The notes under the pieces: model-generated | What the model was told of the DNA's origin: nothing | Seen by the model: only the letters and a program-made list of their open reading frames with translations | Databases searched by the model: none | Shown here: in pieces, positions 38,075 through 47,986 of the stretch | How the letters are laid out: each line of letters begins with the position of its first letter | How positions within the stretch are numbered: the stretch's first letter is position 1 | Program-made: the position numbers and the translations under genes | Assembly: GCA_015065645.1 (NCBI GenBank) | Contig: SVPW01000005.1 | Coordinates: 1 to 64,000 of the forward strand | Direction of reading: 5' to 3' | DNA: 64,000 nt | From: Oscillospiraceae bacterium | GTDB lineage: Bacteria > Bacillota > Clostridia > Oscillospirales > Acutalibacteraceae

Positions 38075-40112
38075 GATAACCAACCTCCCCGAATATATCT
38101 CCCACAAAAATCACTATCTGCTTCCAGAATATATACACAAGTGCAATAACCACAACGCAGACAAGCATAAAGAAAATTGTAAGGAACAAATTTTTAATAG
38201 TTGCTTTAAAGGAATAAGCATGGGTTTCGGAAGCGGTAATAAATATTGAAACCGCAGTCCAAATAAGAATTACAGCCCATGGGAACGAAACCAAAAATGC
38301 TTCGTTAAGGGTGAAAACATAGGTAAGAGCAATAACAATGGGGGTTAAGCAGATATACGGTGAAAGCGCATAAGCACTTGTTATATAAACCTGCTTAAAG
38401 CTTCCTTTACCGTCATTTATAGAGCTTACCATATAGTTGCCCATTACAAACATTGCCACAACCGCCAAGAATCCCATTATAAGATAAAATGGTGAGGTTG
38501 ATCCGGCAAAAGGTGTGCGGAAAATAAAACCACGAAGCAGCATATCGGCACAAAATACAATAAGTGCCAGCATATACACAATGCTTGCAGAAAATACCGA
38601 ACCCATTTCCCCACGATTCAAATAATAGAGAGAATCTATCGGGTGGCGGAGCATATTTCCTATGTAAAGCACATCACGCACTCCCTTTGGAAGCGGTTTT
38701 GCGGGATGCTTTTTACGGAATTTTTTATAAATCACAACAGCAATTATTAAAAGCACCAATCCGCCAAACAGATAAAGTACATTATCGTCAAGCCAAGCAC
38801 TTCTAAGCTCCCAATATGCCGTTGAGTAATTCTTTTGGTCATTTGCAATACGGAATTCTTCCAAGGCTTCACTGTAACGCTGTTGGCGAAGCAGAGTTTT
38901 ACCAAGTCCCAAATGGGCAATTCTTGACATACCGTTAAGCTTTAAAACCTCATTCCAAACGGTTTCACTATCCTCATAATTACCTGTATCAAGATAATAA
39001 ATTGCACGCTGAGTAGCAATGGCAAAATCTGTAGGAACAAACACCTGCACCAATGCACGCTCACGGTCAAGAACATAAATATATCCATCACTATCAACAT
39101 CAATAGCTGCGGCATCGGTTATAAGACCGTTCTTATCATCAGACATTGCTCTTCCGCCAAATGAGAAAACAAGCTCGCCGGAGCTATCGTATTCATATAT
39201 AAGACCGGTTTGTGTAAGCGCATAGCAGTTAGAATAGATACCGGTTGAAATATCAACAAAGTTCCATTCATCGTGCATTGCAAGCTCCTCAGGGAAAATA
39301 TCATTACCGCCAAGGTTATGAAGCTGAACAAGATTATGCGGCTTTGCTCCCGAAAAAGCACCTGCTGAATACTTATCTGCAGACTGCGTTACGCTGTAAA
39401 TAAGGTCTTTAGAGGTAATATCAATATTAAATATCGGCTGTGCTATTCGGTTGAGCTGTTTACGCTTTTGAGCATCGGTATAAAGCAGTTCCTGAATATG
39501 CTCAAGGAAAGTAAGTGTTCGCTTATTAGCGGCAAAATAGCCCTGGAAAGTGCCATCATAATCAAACTGCATAAGACCCTCATGTGCGCCATCTCCCACC
39601 ACATAAATATTGCCCTGAGATGAAACAACTATATTTTTAGGTGCATAAACACTTGTAGCACCAAAAAGGTAACTATCAGGTCTGCCAATAGTTTGAGCTA
39701 AGCTTCCGTCCGGTGAAAAGATATATACTGCGGGAGCCTTTATATCGGCAACATATACGGTATTATCCTGCGAAACGAATATACCCGATGGGGAGGAAAG
39801 TACCCCGTCACCAATAGTTCTTACACTTTTATCCTTTAAATTGTATACAAGTACACGTGCGTTACCTGCATCAGCAATATAAATATCATCGCCCTTAATA
39901 AAAATATCCTCCGGGCGGTTAAGTCCCAAATCCCTTAAAATAACGGCGCCCGGAACATAGGCATCCTGTGTACGGATCCATTCACCGTCAACAGAAATTG
40001 TATAATTATAAGCTGTACTGCTTCTGGCATTTACCGCTACGGGACAGATGAATGTAACAAGCAGTACTGTTATCAAAAAAACAGTAATAATCTTCTTTTT
40101 CATTTGCTTCAC
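38061..40112 (-). CDS. NHL-repeat beta-propeller / TPR-like / YIP1-family membrane protein
   Basis: Signal peptide; NHL blades (NRPEDIFIKGDDIYIADAGNARVLVYN, SPSGIFVSQDNTVYVADIKAPAVYIFSPDG); C-terminal multi-TM YIP1-like region. Confidence 0.75.
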   Translation of the reverse strand: MKQMKKKIITVFLITVLLVTFICPVAVNARSSTAYNYTISVDGEWIRTQDAYVPGAVILRDLGLNRPEDIFIKGDDIYIADAGNARVLVYNLKDKSVRTIGDGVLSSPSGIFVSQDNTVYVADIKAPAVYIFSPDGSLAQTIGRPDSYLFGATSVYAPKNIVVSSQGNIYVVGDGAHEGLMQFDYDGTFQGYFAANKRTLTFLEHIQELLYTDAQKRKQLNRIAQPIFNIDITSKDLIYSVTQSADKYSAGAFSGAKPHNLVQLHNLGGNDIFPEELAMHDEWNFVDISTGIYSNCYALTQTGLIYEYDSSGELVFSFGGRAMSDDKNGLITDAAAIDVDSDGYIYVLDRERALVQVFVPTDFAIATQRAIYYLDTGNYEDSETVWNEVLKLNGMSRIAHLGLGKTLLRQQRYSEALEEFRIANDQKNYSTAYWELRSAWLDDNVLYLFGGLVLLIIAVVIYKKFRKKHPAKPLPKGVRDVLYIGNMLRHPIDSLYYLNRGEMGSVFSASIVYMLALIVFCADMLLRGFIFRTPFAGSTSPFYLIMGFLAVVAMFVMGNYMVSSINDGKGSFKQVYITSAYALSPYICLTPIVIALTYVFTLNEAFLVSFPWAVILIWTAVSIFITASETHAYSFKATIKNLFLTIFFMLVCVVVIALVYIFWKQIVIFVGDIFGEVGYRVSE

Positions 40113-41006
40113 CTATTTAATTCCCGAGTGTGCCATTGTGTTCATAACACGTGACTGCAAAATAATGAACAATATAAGGTTTGGCAAGAACATTATAAGA
40201 GTAGCCGCCGCACTTATTCCCTGTCCTGCAACAGAACCACTTGTAACGCTGGTTAAGGTAGACATATAAAACGCAAAGGTTTTTATTGATTCATTATTTA
40301 TATAAAGGTTTGATGTTTCAATATTGTTCCAAACAGATTGGAAGGAAAGAATGGTAATTGTTGCCAATGTTGGCTTAATAAGCGGAAATACAATGCGCCT
40401 AAGTATCTTATAGTCACTTGCACCGTCAATAACAGCCGCTTCAATTAAGGCATCGGGTAATTGGTCAATAAACTGTTTTACCAAAAATACACCCGTGGGT
40501 ATTACCACAAGCGGCAAAATATTTGCCCAGATGGTATTGAAAACACCTGTATAAACAATTACAAAATAGCGTGGAATACTAACTGCAACCGAAACGAACA
40601 TAAGTGCAGTTTTATTAATATCAAAAAGTGCATCTCTTCCACGGAATTTCTTTTTTGAAAGCGCAAAGCCTGCCGCAGCAGAAATAAATATTGTGGTAAA
40701 AACCACCACCAAAGATATTACGATACTATTAAACAAATATCTTACTGCAGGTACACTTGTTCCCGAAGAAAGCGAAAGCAAAACCCTGAAATTATCAAGG
40801 GTTGGATTTTTAACATAAAATCTCGGCGGATAGGCAAAAAGCTCATCAATAGGCTTAAAGGCATTTACGAAAATAAACACTATCGGCAATGCCATAAGTA
40901 TACCTATAGGAATAAGCAAAGCATAAAATTTTAACTGGCTGCGGTCAAAATGCTTAGGGTTCATACCGCTTTGTCTGATGCGCCTGCGTACTCTTTTCTT
41001 TTTCAC
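40113..41006 (-). CDS. Carbohydrate ABC transporter permease (MalG-like, CUT1), set 1
   Basis: EAA loop DALIEAAVIDGASDYKILRRIVFPLIKPT. Confidence 0.9.
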   Translation of the reverse strand: MKKKRVRRRIRQSGMNPKHFDRSQLKFYALLIPIGILMALPIVFIFVNAFKPIDELFAYPPRFYVKNPTLDNFRVLLSLSSGTSVPAVRYLFNSIVISLVVVFTTIFISAAAGFALSKKKFRGRDALFDINKTALMFVSVAVSIPRYFVIVYTGVFNTIWANILPLVVIPTGVFLVKQFIDQLPDALIEAAVIDGASDYKILRRIVFPLIKPTLATITILSFQSVWNNIETSNLYINNESIKTFAFYMSTLTSVTSGSVAGQGISAAATLIMFLPNLILFIILQSRVMNTMAHSGIK

Positions 41007-41017
41007 GGTAATCCCTC

Positions 41018-41920
41018 CTATTCACCCTTACTTGAAAGTGCTTTCTCGGTTCCCTTTGAAAGCATATAAATTCCCACAAGCAATACCACCGATATTGCAG
41101 CGGCATAGCCCATTTCAAATCTCAAATAACCGTAATCCTCAATATGCGTTACTACCAACTGACCGGCACTGTTTGGTGTTGGATTAGAGCCTGAAAGCGT
41201 AACACCTATATTACCGGTTTGGAATGTGTTTACGATAGCCATTATTGCACCGAAAAGCATTTGCGGCTTTGCGGCGGGAATGGTGATATAAATAATTTCC
41301 TGAAAACGGTTTTTAATTCCGTCAATATAACCCGCTTCATAAAGCTCTTCATTAACGTTAAGTATACCCGAAAGCATTGCCAAGAATCCTACACCCATAC
41401 TGCTCCAAAGAGATACTATTATCATTATAACAAGCAGATAATCCTCAGATTGCAACCATGCAATAGGCTCTTCAATAAAATCCATTTTCATAAGGATATA
41501 GTTAAGATAACCTGCCTTATCACCGTTAAAAATAACACTCCAAACGGTTTGAATAAGCACACCGCCCGTCATAGAAGGAGAATAAATGATTATTGCAAGC
41601 AGAGTTCTCGGGCCCTTGGTAATCTGAGAAAGGCACCACGCAAGGAAAAACGCCATTACATAACCGCCAACACCCACAAACACCGCAAAGGTAATGGTAT
41701 TGGGAAGTACCTTTTGCATAAAGATACTGTCATTTGTAAAAAGCTGACTGTAATTATCAAATCCAACCCACGAAGGAAACTGAACCGAGTTGAAATCAGT
41801 AAAAGAAAGGAATATTGCCGCCAATACCGGAATTACAATAAACAGCAAAAAGAGTATTGCATAGGGGGCTAACATAAATGCGGCAGAATGGCGATTTAAA
41901 AAATTATTAATTTTTCTCAT
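41018..41920 (-). CDS. Carbohydrate ABC transporter permease (MalF-like, CUT1), set 1
   Basis: EAA loop ELYEAGYIDGIKNRFQEIIYITIPAAKPQ. Confidence 0.9.
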   Translation of the reverse strand: MRKINNFLNRHSAAFMLAPYAILFLLFIVIPVLAAIFLSFTDFNSVQFPSWVGFDNYSQLFTNDSIFMQKVLPNTITFAVFVGVGGYVMAFFLAWCLSQITKGPRTLLAIIIYSPSMTGGVLIQTVWSVIFNGDKAGYLNYILMKMDFIEEPIAWLQSEDYLLVIMIIVSLWSSMGVGFLAMLSGILNVNEELYEAGYIDGIKNRFQEIIYITIPAAKPQMLFGAIMAIVNTFQTGNIGVTLSGSNPTPNSAGQLVVTHIEDYGYLRFEMGYAAAISVVLLVGIYMLSKGTEKALSSKGE

Positions 41921-44826
41921 TTAACATTCTCCCCCAATTCCGACATCAAAAATTCATAGGCATTAGTTGCATAATCCTTTACTATCTTGCCGTTTTTATC
42001 AATATATCCAAATTCCTTCAGCTTTCTTTCAATCTCACGGTTAATGAGAACGGTAGATTCATCAACCGCATCAATAAGACCTTCGGAATTTACAACCACA
42101 TTATTCCAAATATTGCTTATTTCACGCTCAACCATATAGTTTGCAGGATGACGGATGTTTTCCATCTGACACTCCCACTGCTCTAAAATAACCTTTTTAT
42201 GAGCCTCATCATAAGGCAACTGCTCAAAGGTTTTAAGGTTTGCGGTATTCCAACGATATTCCGAACCGTATGAGGTTTGAAGCATAAGTGCATACTTGGT
42301 TTGGGTTGGCTCACTGAGCCACCACTTCATAAATTCCCAAGCTTCCTTTTCCTTATCGGTATTTTCAAATATCATACAGGCATTAAGATCAGCCATTTGG
42401 CTTCTTAAAATACTGCCATCCTCCTGACGAGTACCCGGTGTTAAAGCAATATCCCAAAGACCTTCAAGCTCAGGAGCCGCTATAAGCATTTGGATATAGT
42501 TTCCAAATCCCGAAACACCAATAGGAACTTCACCGTAACGGAAGCTGTTATAAAAGCTTGCAACAACCGTATCAAGAGAATATATATTATAAAGCTCGGT
42601 CATATCCCAGAAGCCGTTTACCGAAAGCTGTGAATCAATGGCTGTTGCCACACCGTTTTCACTGTAAAGGGTACCGCCGTTTTGATATAAAAACGGTGTT
42701 GTCATATTATAATTCTTATAACCGCCGCTTGATGACAAAGGAATAAAGAAGTTCATTGAATTGCGAAGCAATGTGGGCATCATTTTCTTTACATCATCCC
42801 AAGTATCGGGAACCTGTAATCCCAAGGAATCCATAATATCCTTACGATAGAAAAGCACCTGAAAATCGTATGCCTCACAAGCACCGTAAACACCGTCACC
42901 GTAAACAAACGGAATTAGTGCTTCCACATTATACTGCTCATCATAGAACGAAAGAAAATCATCATATTCAAGCAGATTTTTTGCCGCCCCTCTGATAGCC
43001 AAATTAAACGGCATTGAGGTAGTAACACCCAATACCACATCAGGGTTTGTGCTTGTTGCATTTGAAAGAATCAGCTTTTGCTCATTAGGCATTATTGAAA
43101 GCTGAATATTGGTATCGTGAGTGCTGTTAAAATCAGAATCAATTAGACGCTGAAGCACCTGAACATACTGAATGGAACGGTTTACCCAAACGGTAAGCTC
43201 CTCATCATCCCCGCTTTTATCAATGGAAGTATAATCGGCAGAAGAATCGGCTAAAAATGAGAAAATAAACGATTTTAAAGTATCGGTAGTGGCTGTAACA
43301 AATCCCGATTCTGCACTTGGCAGTTCCATATTTCCCGAATAGAAATATATTCGGTCAAGGCTCAAGCCACTTGATATAAGGCTGTTTATAACAGTTCCCA
43401 AATATTTATTTGCCGAGCTGTCACCCGCATTAATAAGGTCTGTATTATTTGGAATCTGATTAGGTTCTTCGCAAAGCTCACGCAAAGTATCTGCGGCATA
43501 AGTAAGGTTTGAAGCGTATGTGGGCTCACATCCGCCTATTTTTTCAAGCTTTTTATAAATACCATCTATTCTTTTGGCAAAATTCTTTAATTTATCAACC
43601 GCATCGGGCATATAAGAATCCATATCCCATGTGCGGTTTTCATCACTGCTTCCTGCAGTAAGCTTGGTAAGTGCCATACCAAAGGCACTTATTTCATTCA
43701 TAAGAACCCTTACTTGGTTATAAACTTCGGCATAATCCCCTGCCAAAGCCTTCATTGCAATGGTATGATGACCCTTTTCAAGGTATATATAGTAATCACC
43801 ATTATCTGAGGATACGGTGTAATTTGCATAGCTTGAGTTACCGCTAAACGGAAATTTAACCTCACCCAACTCCTTAAAGGGGGTTATTCCGTCAATTTCA
43901 ATATTGCGGTAAACCGATTTATTAACATCAGAATCCTGTAAATACCTGAAACCAAGCTTATAATAGCCCGATTTTGGAGCATCAAATTCCCAAATGATTT
44001 TTTGCCCCACTGTACCCCAAGAATCCTTTGCTACATTATTTATAAGATTACGATATGTATTATAGGGTTCAAGTGCCGCATTTTTTGTTGCGGCTCCACG
44101 AATAAAAGAGTCAGATTTAAGGGAATATTTTTCTGCCTCTATAATTATCATTTCATCGGCATCTTCGCCGTTTTTCTTATACTGCGAATAGCTTTGAAGC
44201 TCATTTTCGCAAACTAAAAGTATTTCAACAATTTCAAGCTGCTGTGAAACGGGTTTTAATGTAACATTTCCCGATTTAAAATCAATAGCCTTTTTATCGG
44301 CAGTTCTGTAATCATAAACATACTCGCTTAAATATTCAGCAACACAAAGCTGATCGGGATTGTATTCGTTTCCCACACGGTCGGTTGAATAATCATCGGA
44401 AGTATCTGCCCACAAAACCGGAACAAAGCCTATATAAGACTGCTCACCCATAACAATTTCAAGCTTGCAATCAACCGCAAGACCCGTTAAAGGCTTATAA
44501 CGAAGCACCATTTTATATGCTTCTTCACCATCGGGGATATTAAAGGATAGAGTATCCTCCAAATCAAGGGAAATACCGCTGTTTTCATTTAAAACAGCAC
44601 CCTGCCCGTTTACGGTAACGCTATTAAGCTCCACTTTATGAACGATTTTATAATTCTCATTTGAAAGCCAATTTTTTATTGCCGCATCGGTATATCTTAC
44701 AACCTGTTCAGCAGTAAACTGACCCAAAGAATCCGCAGCATTCTTGGCATCAACAAAACACACGCCTACCCCTAAAAGAATTGCAAGGGAAAGCAATATT
44801 GCTACTATCTTCAGAATCTTTTTCAT
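41917..44826 (-). CDS. Extracellular solute-binding protein (family 1) with a long N-terminal CBM-like region
   Basis: Signal MKKILKIVAILLSLAILLGVG; CBM-like IIIEAEKYSLKSDSF...GYYKLGFRYLQDSD...YYIYLEKGHHTIAMKA; SBP core VFYRKDIMDSLGLQVPDTWDDVKKM. Start moved to the internal ATG at 44826. Confidence 0.8.
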   Translation of the reverse strand: MKKILKIVAILLSLAILLGVGVCFVDAKNAADSLGQFTAEQVVRYTDAAIKNWLSNENYKIVHKVELNSVTVNGQGAVLNENSGISLDLEDTLSFNIPDGEEAYKMVLRYKPLTGLAVDCKLEIVMGEQSYIGFVPVLWADTSDDYSTDRVGNEYNPDQLCVAEYLSEYVYDYRTADKKAIDFKSGNVTLKPVSQQLEIVEILLVCENELQSYSQYKKNGEDADEMIIIEAEKYSLKSDSFIRGAATKNAALEPYNTYRNLINNVAKDSWGTVGQKIIWEFDAPKSGYYKLGFRYLQDSDVNKSVYRNIEIDGITPFKELGEVKFPFSGNSSYANYTVSSDNGDYYIYLEKGHHTIAMKALAGDYAEVYNQVRVLMNEISAFGMALTKLTAGSSDENRTWDMDSYMPDAVDKLKNFAKRIDGIYKKLEKIGGCEPTYASNLTYAADTLRELCEEPNQIPNNTDLINAGDSSANKYLGTVINSLISSGLSLDRIYFYSGNMELPSAESGFVTATTDTLKSFIFSFLADSSADYTSIDKSGDDEELTVWVNRSIQYVQVLQRLIDSDFNSTHDTNIQLSIMPNEQKLILSNATSTNPDVVLGVTTSMPFNLAIRGAAKNLLEYDDFLSFYDEQYNVEALIPFVYGDGVYGACEAYDFQVLFYRKDIMDSLGLQVPDTWDDVKKMMPTLLRNSMNFFIPLSSSGGYKNYNMTTPFLYQNGGTLYSENGVATAIDSQLSVNGFWDMTELYNIYSLDTVVASFYNSFRYGEVPIGVSGFGNYIQMLIAAPELEGLWDIALTPGTRQEDGSILRSQMADLNACMIFENTDKEKEAWEFMKWWLSEPTQTKYALMLQTSYGSEYRWNTANLKTFEQLPYDEAHKKVILEQWECQMENIRHPANYMVEREISNIWNNVVVNSEGLIDAVDESTVLINREIERKLKEFGYIDKNGKIVKDYATNAYEFLMSELGENVK

Positions 44827-44873
44827 ACCAAACCCTCCGATGCGGACATTAAGACCTACATTTTTGCAGGAAA

Positions 44874-44897
44874 GAGCCAAATCTCACGATTTGGCTC
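44874..44897 (-). other. Intercistronic hairpin
   Basis: gagccaaat-ctcacg-atttggctc between GH31 and the SBP. Confidence 0.7.
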
Positions 44898-44920
44898 GCC
44901 CGAACTTTATAAAAACTTTT

Positions 44921-47920
44921 TTATACCTTGGCGGACTTACGCCTTTTAATTTTTTTGATTACAATTATCACGAATATTATCAGTGCCACAAACAACATTC
45001 CCACAACTGCCAAAAGCAGTTCAACACTGCCGCCTGTGATAACCGATGCTATTTTTGATAGCTCATAATAAAAATGGGTGCCTTTAAGTGAGAATGAAAA
45101 GCCTTCATCAGCCTGTTCATAAACACTTACATTGTAAAGTGCAGGGGCAACATTACCGCCACGCTTTAGATTTCCTATACGAACATATTTTGCATCAGCT
45201 GCCTCAAAGGAGATGTTTTCAATTCCTCCTGTAGAACCTACGGCTTCATAAACCGTATACCAATCCTCACCGTTATCAGAAACATCCACAACATATTCCT
45301 TTGCATAACCGCTTCCCCATTTAAGAGTCATAGAATCGATTGTATAATCATTCTCAAGCTCTAACATAAGGTAAGCGCTGTTAGCAGCACCCGAAGCCAC
45401 CCATTCATATTCAGAATCTTCATTTTTAAGGGAAGCAAGAATTTTATTTTCTTTATCATTCTTAGCATCTGTGAACTTAGCCTTTTTAGCGACATTATTA
45501 AGCTTTGCTGTTGCTTTTATGCCCTCAATATCTATCGTTTTCCAAGTACCCTGCGGTAAAACGATAACGGTTTTTCCGCTGTTATCCTTATAAAAACCGA
45601 TTGAACCGTCAAGAACATCTATTTCAGGCAAATATAAGCCATCAACACAAACAGCATCTGCCGAAACACCGTATGCCAAAACACATGCCAAATCGGTTTC
45701 CTTTGAAGCTGTAACCGTAAAGGTTGTGCTGTTTTTAAGGCTATTTTTATAAACGATTGAATTTTTTGCTTCATCATCCCAAGCTTCAAAGGTGGTGGTT
45801 TTTTCGGGAGGAGTTACTACAAGTCCCGAAAAGCTGCCTTCTGCCATAGAATCCTGCAGTTGGAATGTATCAGCAACATCAACAGGCATAACTGCACCCG
45901 ATTTAAGATAAACGGGAATTCTATCCTGAGGAGCACTTGCATTAAGTGTTTGATTTCCCTCAATTCGTTTTCCGTCCCAAAGGTTATACCAAATACCGCC
46001 CGGTAATGTTACATCACGAGAAGTAACATTATTTTCCGTAACAGGACAAACAAGCAGATTATCACAGAACATATACTCATCCCAAACTTTAGTTACAGCA
46101 TCCTCACCGGGGAATGCCATCGCAAGAGTTTGAGCCAAGGGTGTGCCATATAAATTACAATTAACGGCCGAGCTGTGAATGGTATCAATAATGTTTTCTC
46201 TTAACCAATAATTCTTAACGAAAACATTTTCAACCTGTCCGCCAAATTCCCACGGATTGCTTGTGCCAACACCGTGCTCACGCATAAGCGGTTCAAAAAC
46301 AGAAAACTCAACCCAACGCATATATGTATCGGCACTATCGGTTTTATTAAATCCGCCAATATCACCGCCCCAAATTCCAAATCCTGAGGCACTTAGCGAA
46401 AGACCCGCATTAAGTTGCTGTTTAAGACCTGACATTTTACCGTTATTATCACCAAGGAAGTTTGCACCAAAGGTTTGTGAGCCTGCACAACCGCTTCGCT
46501 GAAACAGTATAAAATCCTTCTGTCCGTCAAGCAGTTCTGTCATAGCATCATTAACACTCTTCAGATAATAATACGAAGAGAAGTTATGCATTTCCTTACC
46601 ACTCATACCATTGGAATAAATTGCATCTTCGGGTATCTTCTCACCCATATCAACCATCATTCCACGGCAACCCCATTCAACATACTGCTGAAGGTATTTC
46701 TTCATATATTCGGTTGCGAGAGGATTACTATGGTCAAGAAACGCAGTATCACTGTTGACTACATGATATGTCCAATCATTTATAGACTGCCAAACAACAG
46801 GTGCATCACTATCAACAACACCCAATGTGCTTAATACTGTGGGGAAGTTGAAGTAACCCGAGGTCCACATAAGCATACGGGTATTATTCTTTTTAAGAAT
46901 GTTATATGCAACGGGGTCAAACATAACTACAGATTCAGTATAAATTGCCTCTAAGTTAGGTATACCCAGCTTTTTATAACCGCCAAGAAAATCCTGCAGT
47001 ATTGAAATATACTGTCCTTTACCGTTATCTGTACCCTTCCAAACATGGTTTGTAGCACCTGCCCAATAGCTAAATGCCCACTTTGGTGGCAAAAAGCTGC
47101 GTCCCGTAAGGGCTGTATAGCTTTGAACATTTGTTACGGGGCTTGCAGTCCAATAATAAAGGTCAAATTTAGGACCATAGGACTCAAGACTAAATTTATC
47201 CTTTTCGGTAGCACCCAAATCCGCATCAACACAGTATGCCGAGTTCATAAATACCGTATATCCTGCAGTGCTGTGCAAAATTGGAGCGTTTATATAAGAA
47301 TAAACCTTATCATCAAGTGCGGTACTTTTTGAGTGATAAACATTATCCAAATTCCAAAGCGGAATTTTATAACCAACCTGATTAACAGCGTTAAAACGCT
47401 GACCAAAGCCATAGATTTCATCCTTGGAGCCAAGAGGTGCTATAACCTTAACATGCTCTATTTCACCAAGATAAAATCCAAAAAGAATATCGGAATTATC
47501 AAGGCATAAAACCTGTTTTTTACCGTTAGCTACCACCAACTGCCAGGTGGTGGCTTCCTTTTTAACGGTTACAACAGTACCATCAGGTGCGGTAAGTGTT
47601 ACATTTCCCAATGCATCCTTACCGTACACTATTTCATTCAAAGCCTCAGGCTGAAAAACACCGTCATTATCGGTATAAATTCTAAAGCCGCCCTCTTTAG
47701 GCAATGAAATATAAAATTTAATTTCCTGACTGTTTACCGAAGTTGCAATGGTAAAAACATCTTTACCCTGCGTAGTTTGGGCAATTCCCTCTACTGCATG
47801 CCATTCAACATTAAGCTTTACGGGGTAAACCTGATCCTCCGCAAAAACTCCCAAAGGACAAAGGGTGCAAACGATCGCTATTACAGTTATAAGTGCTATA
47901 AGGCATCTTTTAATTTTCAT
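44921..47920 (-). CDS. Glycoside hydrolase family 31, secreted and C-terminally membrane-anchored, with discoidin-like domain
   Basis: PPKWAFSYWAG, MMVDMGEKIP (nucleophile region), FQRSGCAGSQ...GDNNG, SGFGIWGGDIGGF; discoidin-like MTLKWGSGYAKEYVVDVSDNGEDWYTVYE; C-terminal TM + KKIKRRKSAKV. Confidence 0.88.
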   Translation of the reverse strand: MKIKRCLIALITVIAIVCTLCPLGVFAEDQVYPVKLNVEWHAVEGIAQTTQGKDVFTIATSVNSQEIKFYISLPKEGGFRIYTDNDGVFQPEALNEIVYGKDALGNVTLTAPDGTVVTVKKEATTWQLVVANGKKQVLCLDNSDILFGFYLGEIEHVKVIAPLGSKDEIYGFGQRFNAVNQVGYKIPLWNLDNVYHSKSTALDDKVYSYINAPILHSTAGYTVFMNSAYCVDADLGATEKDKFSLESYGPKFDLYYWTASPVTNVQSYTALTGRSFLPPKWAFSYWAGATNHVWKGTDNGKGQYISILQDFLGGYKKLGIPNLEAIYTESVVMFDPVAYNILKKNNTRMLMWTSGYFNFPTVLSTLGVVDSDAPVVWQSINDWTYHVVNSDTAFLDHSNPLATEYMKKYLQQYVEWGCRGMMVDMGEKIPEDAIYSNGMSGKEMHNFSSYYYLKSVNDAMTELLDGQKDFILFQRSGCAGSQTFGANFLGDNNGKMSGLKQQLNAGLSLSASGFGIWGGDIGGFNKTDSADTYMRWVEFSVFEPLMREHGVGTSNPWEFGGQVENVFVKNYWLRENIIDTIHSSAVNCNLYGTPLAQTLAMAFPGEDAVTKVWDEYMFCDNLLVCPVTENNVTSRDVTLPGGIWYNLWDGKRIEGNQTLNASAPQDRIPVYLKSGAVMPVDVADTFQLQDSMAEGSFSGLVVTPPEKTTTFEAWDDEAKNSIVYKNSLKNSTTFTVTASKETDLACVLAYGVSADAVCVDGLYLPEIDVLDGSIGFYKDNSGKTVIVLPQGTWKTIDIEGIKATAKLNNVAKKAKFTDAKNDKENKILASLKNEDSEYEWVASGAANSAYLMLELENDYTIDSMTLKWGSGYAKEYVVDVSDNGEDWYTVYEAVGSTGGIENISFEAADAKYVRIGNLKRGGNVAPALYNVSVYEQADEGFSFSLKGTHFYYELSKIASVITGGSVELLLAVVGMLFVALIIFVIIVIKKIKRRKSAKV

Positions 47921-47951
47921 TATTGCACCTCTCTTTTAAAAGTGTATCATT

Positions 47952-47970
47952 GGCGGGGGAATCCCCCGCC
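47952..47970 (-). other. Very GC-rich intercistronic hairpin
   Basis: ggcggggg-aat-cccccgcc; no T-tract follows on the minus strand. Confidence 0.8.
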
Positions 47971-47986
47971 TCAACGATCGTTTAAA

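Noticed and set aside
41219-41872. 217-aa plus-strand ORF antisense to a MalF-like permease
   Set aside because: Antisense to a confident CDS; Lys/Arg/His-rich low-meaning sequence
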